DNA from: WACF01 sp040880205
Lineage (GTDB): Bacteria > Pseudomonadota > Gammaproteobacteria > Pseudomonadales > Cellvibrionaceae
Length of the DNA stretch: 64,000 nucleotides
Direction: 5' to 3'
NCBI GenBank assembly: GCA_040880205.1
Contig: JBBDIU010000142.1
Span: 7,316-71,315 of the forward strand
The notes beneath the pieces were generated by a model that had not been told where the DNA came from, ran no database searches, and worked only from the letters and a program-made list of their open reading frames with translations. The translations under genes and the position numbers were made by a program. Positions 43,038 to 52,976 of this stretch are shown here, piece after piece (within the stretch, counting starts at the first letter, position 1; every line of letters starts with the position of its first letter).

Positions 43038-43536
43038 CCGCTTTGAGCTTCTCCTGTAGCTTGGCGTCCTTTTCTCCCACGGCATCAGCATTGGCTTTGC
43101 GCTCATCCACCAGCTTTTGGTGCAGCGCCGGATCGGCGACACCCAGGATCTGGGCTGCCAAATAGGCCGCATTCTTCGCCCCGGCCTTTCCGACCGCCAC
43201 GGTGGCCACCGGAATTCCCCCCGGCATTTGCACAGTGGACAACAGCGCGTCCAGGCCGTCCAGACCGGCATTGATGGGGACGCCGATCACCGGCTTGAGC
43301 GTATTGGCGGAGACCGCGCCGGCCAAGTGCGCCGCCATGCCCGCAGCGCAGATAAAAGCCGCGCAACCGCGCTGGTCGGCGTCTTTTACATAGGCGTGGG
43401 TGGCCTCGGGTGTGCGGTGGGCCGAGGAAATCTTGGCCTCAAAGGGAATGCCCAGCTTTTTTAGTACTTTGAACGTGCCTTCCATGACGTCCAGATCGGA
43501 ATCGGAGCCCATGAGCACCGCGACAAATGGCTTCAT
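43024..43536 (-). CDS. purE: N5-carboxyaminoimidazole ribonucleotide mutase
   Basis: A 170-residue class I PurE, rearranging N5-CAIR to CAIR in purine synthesis. VLMGSDSDLDVM and SAHRTPEATHAYV are the substrate loops, with the catalytic His in SAHRTP. The C-terminal extension of about 10 residues is charged. The usual partner purK is not adjacent; tsaC overlaps its end. Confidence 0.95.
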   Translation of the reverse strand: MKPFVAVLMGSDSDLDVMEGTFKVLKKLGIPFEAKISSAHRTPEATHAYVKDADQRGCAAFICAAGMAAHLAGAVSANTLKPVIGVPINAGLDGLDALLSTVQMPGGIPVATVAVGKAGAKNAAYLAAQILGVADPALHQKLVDERKANADAVGEKDAKLQEKLKADGLG

Positions 43537-43616
43537 AGTAAAACCGCCTAGTGATGATTGAATGAATCTGTGATTGCGAGAAAAGCGCGCAAACTTACCC
43601 TAAGTTGCCGACGGCC

Positions 43617-44765
43617 TCAAGCGGTTCTCTTGGCTTCGCGCTGGTAACCACTGGCGGTCTGCTGCACCAAGCCCTTCAGCTCCAGCATCGTCAACAGCGA
43701 GAGAATGCGACCTATGTCGAGGCCGGTGCGAGCCACCAGTGTATCCGCGGCGGTGGGCTCATAGCCTAAGTTAGTGAGCACCAACTCCGTCTCTTCGTCC
43801 AGTTTTTCAGCAGGCGCCTGCCGGCGCACGGGTCGGCTTTGGTCCCACATCAGGGCCAGCAAGCCTTGAAGGGGCTCCCGTAGATCATCGATCTGTTCCA
43901 CCAGGGTGGCGCCGTCGCGCAGCAAGACGTGACAGCCGCGGCTCAATGGATTGTGAATGGAACCCGGAATGGCAAACACTTCCCGTCCCTGTTGCATGGC
44001 GTAACGCGCGGTAATCAAAGAGCCGCTCTTTACCGCCGCCTCGACCACCAAAACCCCAACGCTCATGCCGCTGATAATCCGATTGCGACGGGGGAAATTG
44101 CCCGGCTGAGCCGAGGTTCCCAGCGGGAATTCGCTTATCAGGGTGCCGCCTTCCGCCAACAATTGTTGCCCCAGCCGGCGGTGTCGATGTGGGTATATTT
44201 GGTCAATGCCCGTGCCCAACACCGCAATAGTCTTGCCGCCGGCATCCAATGCGCCGCGATGGGCCGCGCCATCGATACCCAAGGCCAGGCCGCTGGTGAC
44301 CACAAAGCCGGTGCGCGACAACTGGCGGGCAAATTCAAAGGCATTGTCGCTCCCGGTAGGGCTCGGGTTACGGCTGCCAACGATTGCCAGTTGGGGGAGC
44401 GCCAAATTCTCCAGGTTACCGCGCACGAACAGCAACGGCGGGCGCGAGTGGATATTCTGTAACAACGAGGGGTAATGCGAGTGTTCCGGTGTTAACAAGG
44501 CCACCTGGTTCTCGTCGAGCCAAGCCAGATCCCGGACGGCTTGTTGGGAAAGGGAGTGCTTCGAGGGACCGCGCTGATAGCGTCTGACTTCATCACACGC
44601 CTCCTTGCCAAGGTACTTGCCGAGTTCGGCAGCCGGCGCCTGCAATATCGCCCGAGCATCCCGATAGTGCTGGCGCAACTGCCAATAGCGGCCGGGGCCA
44701 AAATCGGGAAGGCGTTGCAGAACAAGATTTGCGAGTAGCTCTTGCGGGTGTATTTCACTATCCAT
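43617..44765 (-). CDS. dprA: DNA processing protein DprA (Smf)
   Basis: A 382-residue protein loading RecA on incoming single-stranded DNA in transformation. An N-terminal SAM-like/helical region, the Rossmann-like core (LAIVGSRNPSPTGSDNAFEFARQLS, SGLALGIDGAAHRGAL, AVLGTGIDQIYPHRHRRL, SEFPLGTSAQPGNFPRRNRIISG) and a C-terminal winged helix (DTLVARTGLDIGRILSLLTMLELKGLV). It is full length. Confidence 0.95.
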   Translation of the reverse strand: MDSEIHPQELLANLVLQRLPDFGPGRYWQLRQHYRDARAILQAPAAELGKYLGKEACDEVRRYQRGPSKHSLSQQAVRDLAWLDENQVALLTPEHSHYPSLLQNIHSRPPLLFVRGNLENLALPQLAIVGSRNPSPTGSDNAFEFARQLSRTGFVVTSGLALGIDGAAHRGALDAGGKTIAVLGTGIDQIYPHRHRRLGQQLLAEGGTLISEFPLGTSAQPGNFPRRNRIISGMSVGVLVVEAAVKSGSLITARYAMQQGREVFAIPGSIHNPLSRGCHVLLRDGATLVEQIDDLREPLQGLLALMWDQSRPVRRQAPAEKLDEETELVLTNLGYEPTAADTLVARTGLDIGRILSLLTMLELKGLVQQTASGYQREAKRTA

Positions 44766-44901
44766 GTGTGAAAGCCTGAACGGGATGATTGCCGGGCTAA
44801 TTGTAGCGGCACGTATGCCGAAGGCAAGTATCCCGAAAAAGCCAGGGTGTCCTCCGGTACATTGCTTCCCTGCTATTGTCCTATTGGGTTCGCTGTAGAA
44901 G

Positions 44902-45966
44902 CTAGGGGTTGCGCACCATATCCAGCGTGGCCAGGGGCAGTTCCGCCTCCAGTACCAACCCGTAGCTTAGCTTCTCGTAGGTTCGAAACACCATCAGCAG
45001 GCCAGCCCGCTCTTCCGGCAGGGCCACCACTTCATTGGCGATAGGGTCTCGCGCACGCGCGCCCTTCTTGTAAACCGCCAACACATTGCCAATCTGCAAG
45101 CCTTCCCTTTCGCCTCGATTGAGTACCACGACGTCCATTCTGCCCACTTGGCTTATGCCACCTTCCACCGCCAGAATGGTGCCCTCCACCTCGGTGGAGG
45201 GCGGCGACGGGAAGAAGGTGGAATCGATAGTGCGTTCCTCATGGGGCAGTAAGCGGTCTTTGATGCGGATCTCTTCGGTGGTGCGGGTCACCGCGGTGGT
45301 GGCAATGTCGCCATCGACGGTTCTTACTTTGACCGTGCCGATATCCTGCGCCTGAATGCCCAGAACTTCCTCGGTAACTGGATCCACGTATACGTCGCCT
45401 CGACGATAAACACCGTACACTGGAATGTTGTCGGCAAAATCACCCCGGGCATAGAGAAAATCACCCGCGCCTACAATCAAACGGTCCCGACCACCGGCCA
45501 AGACATAGGGGGCGCGCTCCAATTGTCCCTGGGCAACGATACGACTATTGGATAAAAACTTGTCAATGACGTCTAAGGGGATGGAGGGAATAGCTTCCGT
45601 CAGGGGAATAGTGCGCACCGAGGGACTCAGCTTCACCGTGCCGGGCTCCACCTTGTAAGTGCGCGATTCATCCCCACGTTGCACCGTAAGCCGAGGTTGC
45701 CCGTCGAGATAGATCAGGGAGATCACGTCACCGGGGTAGATGAGGTGAGGATTGTCTATTTGCGGATTGACGTGCCAGATTTCCGGCCACATCCAGGGAT
45801 TTTGCAGAAATTCATCGGAGATATCCCACAGGGTATCTCCCGCGACGACGGTGTAACGGTCCGGGTGGTCTTCGCGCAATATCGGTTGCTGGCCCCAGGC
45901 GTTGTGACCCCAAGGAACGATGGCAATCAGCGATAAAACGATGACGCCGAGGAGTGTTTTTTTCAT
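44902..45966 (-). CDS. LysM domain peptidoglycan-binding protein
   Basis: A 354-residue exported protein with a signal peptide (about 1-25, ending AWG-QQ). A LysM domain at roughly 36-85 (YTVVAGDTLWDISDEFLQNPWMWPEIWHVNPQI region, ending LIYPGDVISL) binds glycan strands; the remainder is an uncharacterised beta-rich region. The gene sits next to dprA and opposite def, as in Pseudomonas (a PA0020-like gene). Its enzymatic role, if any, is unknown. Confidence 0.88.
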   Translation of the reverse strand: MKKTLLGVIVLSLIAIVPWGHNAWGQQPILREDHPDRYTVVAGDTLWDISDEFLQNPWMWPEIWHVNPQIDNPHLIYPGDVISLIYLDGQPRLTVQRGDESRTYKVEPGTVKLSPSVRTIPLTEAIPSIPLDVIDKFLSNSRIVAQGQLERAPYVLAGGRDRLIVGAGDFLYARGDFADNIPVYGVYRRGDVYVDPVTEEVLGIQAQDIGTVKVRTVDGDIATTAVTRTTEEIRIKDRLLPHEERTIDSTFFPSPPSTEVEGTILAVEGGISQVGRMDVVVLNRGEREGLQIGNVLAVYKKGARARDPIANEVVALPEERAGLLMVFRTYEKLSYGLVLEAELPLATLDMVRNP

Positions 45967-46170
45967 AGAAACCGGTCCTGTTCGAGTCGGCTTGGTACCG
46001 TATTTAGCGTTATACTGTGGAACGGGCCAAATAAGGTTCCATTTTTTATATCGGGTCCTACCAGGAAAGAATAGTACACCGGTGGCATAAATGCAGGGCG
46101 ATCATCATGTTAGCAGCGGGTGTTGCCTGTTTACTAGAGGTTTATCACAAAGGGTTTTATTTGCTTACCA

Positions 46171-46677
46171 ATGGCAGTACTAGAGATTCTTGAATTCCCG
46201 GACGCACGGTTGCGCACCAAGGCCAAACCCGTGGCCGAGGTTGACGATCGAATCCGCCAGCTGGTCGCGGACATGTTTGACACCATGTATGCGGCGCCCG
46301 GCATTGGCCTCGCGGCCACCCAGGTCAATGTTCACGAGCGGGTCGTGGTCATGGATCTGAGTGAGGATAAATCCCAGCCCTTAGTGTTCATTAACCCGGA
46401 AATCACCGTGTTGGATGGCGATGTGGCGGACTGCGAGGAAGGTTGCCTATCCGTTCCCGGTTACACCGAGACGGTTGTGCGTCCCACCCATGTGCGCGTC
46501 AAAGCGCTCAACGAATATGGGGAGCCCTTCGAGCTGCTTCCCGAGGATCTACTGGCCGTGTGTATTCAACACGAAGTGGATCACCTGAACGGTAAACTCT
46601 TCGTCGATTACCTCTCGCCCCTGAAGCGGCAGCGTATCCGCAGCAAGCTGGAAAAAGCTCAACGCGTGCGCGCCTAG
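46171..46677 (+). CDS. def: Peptide deformylase
   Basis: A 168-residue metalloenzyme removing the formyl group from new N-termini. The three motifs are GIGLAATQV (44-52), EEGCLSVPG (Cys92) and QHEVDHLNG (His134, His138 with Glu135). First gene of def-fmt-rsmB-trkA-trkH; fmt starts 52 bp later. Confidence 0.97.
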   Translation: MAVLEILEFPDARLRTKAKPVAEVDDRIRQLVADMFDTMYAAPGIGLAATQVNVHERVVVMDLSEDKSQPLVFINPEITVLDGDVADCEEGCLSVPGYTETVVRPTHVRVKALNEYGEPFELLPEDLLAVCIQHEVDHLNGKLFVDYLSPLKRQRIRSKLEKAQRVRA

Positions 46678-46729
46678 CCACCACTCCATCCCAACCGATG
46701 GTCTGAATATAGAGGGCTTTTCCACCAAT

Positions 46730-47707
46730 ATGCAGGACTCTAGTAGCTTGCGCATCGTTTTTGCGGGCACGCCCGCATTTGCGGCGGATTACCTCTCTGC
46801 TCTGCTGGCAAGCCAACACCAAGTGGTAGCGGTCTACACCCAACCCGACCGCCCGGCGGGACGCGGGAAGAAACTCACCGCAAGCCCCGTGAAACAACTG
46901 GCCACGACCCACGAGCTGCCCGTATGGCAACCAGTTTCATTGCGCGGCAGCGAGGAGCAAGCGCAAATAATCTCGCTGAATGCCGATGTAATGGTTGTAG
47001 TCGCTTACGGCTTGATTCTCCCTCAACCGGTACTCGACGCCCCAGGCCTCGGCTGCTTGAATGTCCATGCTTCGCTGCTGCCGAGGTGGCGGGGTGCCGC
47101 CCCAATTCAACGGGCCATCGAAGCGGGCGACACGGAAACCGGCATTACCATCATGCAGATGGACGCCGGTCTGGACACCGGCCCCATGCTGGCGACGGCA
47201 CGTTGCGAGATCAAAACCACCGATACCGCCGGCACACTGCTGGAACGTCTCGCTCAGTTGGGCAAGCAACCATTGCTTTCGGTGCTGGAGCAACTGTCCC
47301 TCCGCACAGCGACCTACACGCCTCAAAACGAATCCCAGGCGAGCTATGCCAGTAAAATTGACAAACGCGAAGCGGAAATCAACTGGCGACACGGGGCGGC
47401 GGGGATCGACCGCAAAATACGCGCGTTCAATCCCCTGCCCGGTGCTTTTACTCACTATCAGGGCCAACGGATCAGAATTCTGCGCGCGGCGCCCCTGCCA
47501 CCGTCCGGGGATAACGATGAGAGAGAACACGATGAGCTTGCCACCGGTACCGTTGCCGCGGCCCAAGGCGCGGACCTTGTGGTACGCTGTGGTGATGGCC
47601 AACTTCGACTGATTGAAATACAACTGCCGGGAAAAAAGTCCATGCCGGTGGACGATGTTTTGCGTGGAAACAAGGATCTTTTTGTTCCCGGCCAGCGGTT
47701 TCACTAA
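46730..47707 (+). CDS. fmt: Methionyl-tRNA formyltransferase
   Basis: A 325-residue enzyme formylating initiator Met-tRNA with 10-formyltetrahydrofolate. IVFAGTPAFAADYLSALL opens the domain, LNVHASLLPRWRGAAPIQRAI has the catalytic Asn/His, and GITIMQMDAGLDTGPML follows. It is paired with def, its functional opposite. It is followed by rsmB after 3 bp. Confidence 0.97.
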   Translation: MQDSSSLRIVFAGTPAFAADYLSALLASQHQVVAVYTQPDRPAGRGKKLTASPVKQLATTHELPVWQPVSLRGSEEQAQIISLNADVMVVVAYGLILPQPVLDAPGLGCLNVHASLLPRWRGAAPIQRAIEAGDTETGITIMQMDAGLDTGPMLATARCEIKTTDTAGTLLERLAQLGKQPLLSVLEQLSLRTATYTPQNESQASYASKIDKREAEINWRHGAAGIDRKIRAFNPLPGAFTHYQGQRIRILRAAPLPPSGDNDEREHDELATGTVAAAQGADLVVRCGDGQLRLIEIQLPGKKSMPVDDVLRGNKDLFVPGQRFH

Positions 47708-47710
47708 AGA

Positions 47711-49015
47711 ATGAAGACCCGCACTGTCGCCGCCAGGGTGATTGCCAACCTACTCAACCAGCGGGGGTCCCTGTCGAGTTTATTACCCGATGCCATGGCC
47801 GATGTCCCGGCGCGTGATCGCGCTTTGCTACAGGAGCTCTGCTACGGCACGTGCCGCTGGCAGCCAAAGCTGCAGTGTTACCTGGACGTTCTGGTGGACA
47901 AGCCGCTGCGTAATAAGGACCGCGACGTACACGCGCTGCTACTAATCGGCCTGTACCAACTGAGCTGTTTGCGCGTTCCGGACCATGCCGCCATCAACAG
48001 CACGGTCGAAGCCACCCAGGGCCTCAAGAAGCCTTGGGCAAAACAGCTGGTCAACGGCGTTTTGCGACGTTTTCAGCGTGAAGAGCAAGCCCTGGCCGCA
48101 TCGCTCGGCCACCTGCCAGCTTTTTCGAACGCACATCCTGCCTGGTTGGTTTCCACTTTTCAAAATGCCTGGCCAGAACAGTTGGGAGGCATACTCTCCG
48201 CCAACAACTCGCACCCGCCATTGACGCTGCGCGTTAACCGTCAACAGATGAATCGGGACGATTATCTCTCCTTGCTCAACGCCCAGGACTTGCCAGCCGA
48301 GCCTACCCCATACAGTCCCGACGGCGTTACCCTAAGCAAGCCGGTGGACGTGGAACAACTGCCCTTGTTTGCCGAAGGGGCGGTCAGCGTTCAGGATGAA
48401 GCCGCCCAGTTGAGCGCCGGATTATTGGAACTGAGGCCGGGCTTTCACGTGTTGGACGCCTGCTGTGCACCGGGCGGGAAAACCGCGCATATGCTGGAGA
48501 CGCAAACGCAGTTGGGCCGCATGGTCGGCTTGGATATCAGCGAGCCGCGAATTGAACGCACCCGCCACAATCTGCAGCGCTTGAACCTGGCGGCGGAGCT
48601 GGTGGTCGGCGACGCGATACAAGCTTCGAGCCGGTGGCCACCCGAGTCGTTCGACCGGATTCTGGTGGATGCACCCTGCTCGGCCACCGGCATCATTCGC
48701 CGGCATCCCGACATTAAACTGTTGCGTACGCCTGAGGAAGTTGCGCGCCTTGTGGCCAGTCAGCATGCGATTTTGCAAGCCATGTGGCCACTACTAAAGC
48801 CTGGAGGCATCCTGCTCTATGCCACTTGTTCGATACTTCCCCAAGAAAATACCGAGGTGGTGAGCCAGTTCCTGCGCGAGTATTCGGACGCACGGCATCA
48901 ACCGCTTGCCGCAAGCTGGGGGGTGGCGCAACCCCGCGGAAGACAGTTGTTACCGCAACCGAATGGCCACGACGGTTTTTACTTCGCCCGCCTGGAAAAA
49001 CACCAGCGCACTTAA
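47711..49015 (+). CDS. rsmB: 16S rRNA (cytosine-967-C5)-methyltransferase RsmB
   Basis: A 434-residue enzyme with an N-terminal NusB-like domain (about 1-135) and a C-terminal SAM-binding Rossmann domain. LDACCAPGGKTAHMLE is motif I, DAPCSATGIIRRHPDIK carries the motif IV Cys and LYATCSILPQEN the motif VI Cys. It methylates C967 of 16S rRNA. Confidence 0.96.
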   Translation: MKTRTVAARVIANLLNQRGSLSSLLPDAMADVPARDRALLQELCYGTCRWQPKLQCYLDVLVDKPLRNKDRDVHALLLIGLYQLSCLRVPDHAAINSTVEATQGLKKPWAKQLVNGVLRRFQREEQALAASLGHLPAFSNAHPAWLVSTFQNAWPEQLGGILSANNSHPPLTLRVNRQQMNRDDYLSLLNAQDLPAEPTPYSPDGVTLSKPVDVEQLPLFAEGAVSVQDEAAQLSAGLLELRPGFHVLDACCAPGGKTAHMLETQTQLGRMVGLDISEPRIERTRHNLQRLNLAAELVVGDAIQASSRWPPESFDRILVDAPCSATGIIRRHPDIKLLRTPEEVARLVASQHAILQAMWPLLKPGGILLYATCSILPQENTEVVSQFLREYSDARHQPLAASWGVAQPRGRQLLPQPNGHDGFYFARLEKHQRT

Positions 49016-49081
49016 AAGCAGGCAATTCCACCGCAGTACCGGTAGAATTCGCGCCAGGCTCTCCACCGATGAGTTTGTCCC

Positions 49082-50467
49082 ATGAAAATCATCATTCTCG
49101 GCGCTGGCCAAGTGGGTGGCACCCTGGCGCAAAACCTTGCCAACGAAGCCAACGATATTACGGTGGTGGACGGTAACGAGGCCAGGCTACAAGCCCTGCG
49201 CGATCGCATTGACATCGGCGTGGTTTGTGGTGCCGCTTCGCATCCCGAGATCCTCATCCAGGCCGGTATTCGCGACGCGGATTTGCTGATTGCGGTAACT
49301 AACGACGACGAAACCAACATGGTCGCCTGTCAGGTTTCCCACAGCCTATTTCGCACTCCCACAAAAATTGCACGCATTCGTGCCAATGCCTATCTCGCCC
49401 AACCCGATCTGTTTCGCGATACGGCGATTCCCATTGATGTCTTGATCAGTCCCGAGCAGTTGGTATCGGACTACATCTGTCGGCTCATCGAACAGCCCGG
49501 CGCCTTACAGGTGTTGGATTTCGCCGGTGGCGAGGTGCAACTGGTCGCGGTGAAAGCCTATTACGGCGGACCATTGGTGGGGCAGGAATTGCGCTTTTTG
49601 CGCCAGCACATGCCGGCCGTGGATACCCGCGTGGCGGCAATTTTTCGGCGCGACCGCCCGATCACGCCGACCGGCGCCACGGTCATTGAAGCGGATGACG
49701 AGGTGTTCTTTATCGCCGCCAAAGCGGATATCCGCGCGGTGATGAGTGAGTTGCGCCGGCTGGAGTCCCCTTACAAGCGCATAACAATCGCTGGTGGCGG
49801 CAACATTGGTTTGCGTCTGACGCGTAAGTTGGAGTCCAGCTATTCGGTACGCGTTATCGAACACAATCCCAAGCGCTGCGCTCAATTGTCGGAACAATTA
49901 CAGCGCGCCATCGTATTGCAAGGCAGCGCGTCCGATCAGGACCTGCTACTGGAAGAAAACATCGAGGAGACCGATGTATTTCTGGCCGTCACCGATGACG
50001 ACGAAGCCAATATCATGTCTTCCATGCTCGCCAAACGACTCGGCGCGCGCAAAGTAATGACGCTAATCAATAACCCCGCGTACGTGGACTTGGTGCAAGG
50101 TGGGGAGATCGACATCGCCATATCTCCGCAGCTGACCACCATCGGCAGCCTGCTGACCCATGTTCGACGCGGTGATATGGTCAACGTGCATTCGCTTCGA
50201 CGCGGGGCGGCGGAAGCGATTGAAATCATCGCCCACGGCGATGCGCGCTCATCCAAGGTAGTGGGCAAAGCCCTTGAAGACATCGACCTGCCCGAGGGCG
50301 CCAATGTCGGCGCAATCGTTCGGGAAAAAGACGGCAAAAGCCAAGTGCTGATAGCCCACGACGACATTGTGGTGGAAACCGGCGATCACGTCATCTTGTT
50401 CCTGGTGGACAAGAAGTTTACCCGGAATATCGAGCAACTCTTCCAAGTCGGGTTCAGCTTCTTTTAA
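49082..50467 (+). CDS. trkA: Trk potassium system NAD-binding subunit TrkA
   Basis: A 461-residue cytoplasmic gating protein with two RCK_N/RCK_C units. NAD motifs are ILGAGQVGGTLAQNL and TIAGGGNIGLRLTRKL. It controls the TrkH channel in potassium uptake. trkH begins immediately after its stop. Confidence 0.96.
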   Translation: MKIIILGAGQVGGTLAQNLANEANDITVVDGNEARLQALRDRIDIGVVCGAASHPEILIQAGIRDADLLIAVTNDDETNMVACQVSHSLFRTPTKIARIRANAYLAQPDLFRDTAIPIDVLISPEQLVSDYICRLIEQPGALQVLDFAGGEVQLVAVKAYYGGPLVGQELRFLRQHMPAVDTRVAAIFRRDRPITPTGATVIEADDEVFFIAAKADIRAVMSELRRLESPYKRITIAGGGNIGLRLTRKLESSYSVRVIEHNPKRCAQLSEQLQRAIVLQGSASDQDLLLEENIEETDVFLAVTDDDEANIMSSMLAKRLGARKVMTLINNPAYVDLVQGGEIDIAISPQLTTIGSLLTHVRRGDMVNVHSLRRGAAEAIEIIAHGDARSSKVVGKALEDIDLPEGANVGAIVREKDGKSQVLIAHDDIVVETGDHVILFLVDKKFTRNIEQLFQVGFSFF

Positions 50468-50468
50468 C

Positions 50469-51917
50469 ATGCATCCAGCTATTATTTCAAAGGTTCTCGG
50501 CATCCTGTTAATGGGCTACAGCATCGTGTTGGTGCCGCCCGTTATTGTTTCCTTGATCTATCAGGACAATGTCCACCAGGCATTTTTGATTTCCTTTGCC
50601 ATCACACTATTCACCGGTGTAGTGCTGTGGCTGCTGGCCCGCGGCAAACGGCAAGACCTGCGAACCCGCGATGGCTTCGTGGTAACAGCACTATTCTGGG
50701 CGGTTTTGGGATTATTCGGCGCCCTGCCTTTTCTATTGTCCGAATCCCCCACACTCAGTATCACCGACGCCGTGTTCGAGTCCATGTCCGGCCTCACCAC
50801 AACGGGCGCCACCGTTATTAGCGGCCTCGACTATCTGCCGGAGTCGATTTTGTTTTACCGGCAATCACTGCAATGGTTGGGTGGTATTGGAATCATTGTT
50901 GTAGCAATTGCGATCTTGCCCATGCTCGGCATCGGCGGTATGCAATTATACCGTGCGGAAATTCCCGGGCCGGTCAAGGACACCAAGCTAACCCCGCGTA
51001 TTACCGAAACCGCCAAGGCACTCATTTTTATTTATGCCGGCCTCACGATTGTGTGCATGCTGGCATATTGGTACGCGGGTATGAGTTTTTTCGATGCGAT
51101 TTGCCACGCGTTTTCCACGGTCGCCATTGGCGGTTTTTCAACTCACGACGAGAGTATCGGCTACTTCAACAGTCCGGCAATCGTGTGGGTGGCTATTTTT
51201 TTTATGTTCTTCTCCGCCATTAATTTCGCGTTGCACTTTTTTGCCTGGCATAACCGTAGCATCAAACAGTATTTGCATGATCCTGAGTTCAAATTTTATT
51301 TTTTCTGCATCCTGCTGGGGATAGCGATTACCGTCAGTTACCTTATAGCAAGCAATACCTACGGTCCCATGGAAAGTCTTTTGCACGGCACTTTTGAGTT
51401 GGTGGCTATTGTAACCACAACCGGTTACTCAACCGTTGGCTTTAGTAACTGGCCAGGCTTTTTGCCCTTTATGATTTTTATTGGCGCGTTCATGGGGGGC
51501 TGCTCCATGTCCACCGCTGGCGGAATGAAGGTGATCCGCGTGCTGCTGGTGTGCAAGCAAGGGCTTCGGGAAATTCATCGGCTCATTCACCCCAATGCGG
51601 TTATTCCCATAAAGATCGGAAAAAGAACGGTGTCCGATCGGGTGGTCGATGCAGTATGGGGGTTTTTTGCGCTCTATGTGTTTTCCTTCGCCACCATGTT
51701 TTTGCTATTAATGGCAACCGGGCTGGACTTTTTGACTGCCGTATCCGCGGTCGGCGCATGTATCAATAATCTGGGCCCGGGAATGGGCGACGTGGCCGCC
51801 AACTACGCCAATATCAATCCCGCGGCCAAATGGATACTATGTTTTGCCATGCTGCTGGGGCGCCTGGAAGTGTTTACCCTGCTGGTCCTATTTACCCCGA
51901 TGTTTTGGCGGCGCTAA
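50469..51917 (+). CDS. trkH: Trk potassium uptake system membrane subunit TrkH
   Basis: A 482-residue potassium channel-like transporter with about ten membrane helices. The selectivity-filter segments read GLTTTGATVISG, AFSTVAIGGFSTH, VTTTGYSTVGFSNWP and AVGACINNLGPGMGDV. The start is the ATG at 50469, next to the trkA stop. The 3' end overlaps the convergent acyltransferase gene by 26 bp. Confidence 0.96.
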   Translation: MHPAIISKVLGILLMGYSIVLVPPVIVSLIYQDNVHQAFLISFAITLFTGVVLWLLARGKRQDLRTRDGFVVTALFWAVLGLFGALPFLLSESPTLSITDAVFESMSGLTTTGATVISGLDYLPESILFYRQSLQWLGGIGIIVVAIAILPMLGIGGMQLYRAEIPGPVKDTKLTPRITETAKALIFIYAGLTIVCMLAYWYAGMSFFDAICHAFSTVAIGGFSTHDESIGYFNSPAIVWVAIFFMFFSAINFALHFFAWHNRSIKQYLHDPEFKFYFFCILLGIAITVSYLIASNTYGPMESLLHGTFELVAIVTTTGYSTVGFSNWPGFLPFMIFIGAFMGGCSMSTAGGMKVIRVLLVCKQGLREIHRLIHPNAVIPIKIGKRTVSDRVVDAVWGFFALYVFSFATMFLLLMATGLDFLTAVSAVGACINNLGPGMGDVAANYANINPAAKWILCFAMLLGRLEVFTLLVLFTPMFWRR

Positions 51918-52806
51918 CAACATGTTTGAAGCGTTTATACTCCCACTGGTACTGCTCGGGAATTTCCCTCACGCAGGCTTCCACGCTACGGTTGAGCGCG
52001 TTTAAGCTACTCGCCATTTCCCGATCCTTAATGGCTCTATCAGCTTCCCTGACCACCACCTCGTAACCGTCGGTTACTCGCTTGGCAAAAATCATCAAGA
52101 CATCGCAATCGGTCCGCTGTACGAGTTTATGGATCAGCGTCATCGTTTGCGCGGGCTGTCCAAAAAAATGCGCGGCTCGTCCGGCGCCTTCATCCGGCAC
52201 TTGGTCCGGTAGGATGGCTACCACTTCTCCCGCCTGTAAAGCCTTGAGCACTTGACTGACACCCTTTCGCGAAGCAGGTGCCAGTTTGATCCCGGCGCGG
52301 CCCCGGCCCCGCAACATCAAATCGTCGATAGCGTCCATTCCGCTGGGCTGATACATAAACGTGATATGTTTCAAACGCGGTGGCAGCCAGGGCCCCATGA
52401 TTTCCCAATTGCCAAGATGCGGTGCCAGCAAGAGCAGGCCGCGCCCCGAGGTCTGTTGCTGTTCGACTCGCGCAAACCCATCCACGCCCACTACATAGCA
52501 CCTGAGTTTCTCGGGTGCTTGTATCCAAATCGAGGGAGCTTCCAGCGCGGTCATGGCCGTGTGTACAAGGCTCGACCTGACCAGCGCCGCTTGTCCGGCG
52601 GGGTCCATGTCCGGAAAGCAGCGATTCACATTGTCCCGGCTGATTTCAACCGGACGACCCCCGAACCCATAGGAAATCCTACCGACAAAGCCGCCGATCC
52701 CGCGGTTGACCAGCAAAGGTAACCGTCCCAGGATGCGGATAGCCAAACTCCCGAGCGCCGGCCGGACACGACGGGTAAATTTTTTCAGGGGTCGCTTGCG
52801 AGACAT
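51892..52806 (-). CDS. LpxL/HtrB family lipid A biosynthesis acyltransferase
   Basis: A 304-residue late acyltransferase of Kdo-lipid A synthesis. The HX4E catalytic motif is HLGNWE (His130, Glu135). A basic N-terminus precedes a weak hydrophobic anchor, and AILPDQVPDEGAG is the second conserved block. Whether it adds lauroyl or myristoyl chains is not readable. It stands alone between trkH and glyQ. Confidence 0.9.
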   Translation of the reverse strand: MSRKRPLKKFTRRVRPALGSLAIRILGRLPLLVNRGIGGFVGRISYGFGGRPVEISRDNVNRCFPDMDPAGQAALVRSSLVHTAMTALEAPSIWIQAPEKLRCYVVGVDGFARVEQQQTSGRGLLLLAPHLGNWEIMGPWLPPRLKHITFMYQPSGMDAIDDLMLRGRGRAGIKLAPASRKGVSQVLKALQAGEVVAILPDQVPDEGAGRAAHFFGQPAQTMTLIHKLVQRTDCDVLMIFAKRVTDGYEVVVREADRAIKDREMASSLNALNRSVEACVREIPEQYQWEYKRFKHVVSAAKTSG

Positions 52807-52976
52807 GATCGTATCGAGGAGCCGGTTGGGAGCGAAGACGGAAACACCGGCAGCTTACCGGAAATCACCCATGATGGAAGCGAACGAGCATATCAAAGGT
52901 TCAGTCAGCCCGGTATAATTGCGGGCTTTTCGCAATGGCCTGCCGGCCAAGTATTCCACGACAGGGGCTTTGTCGC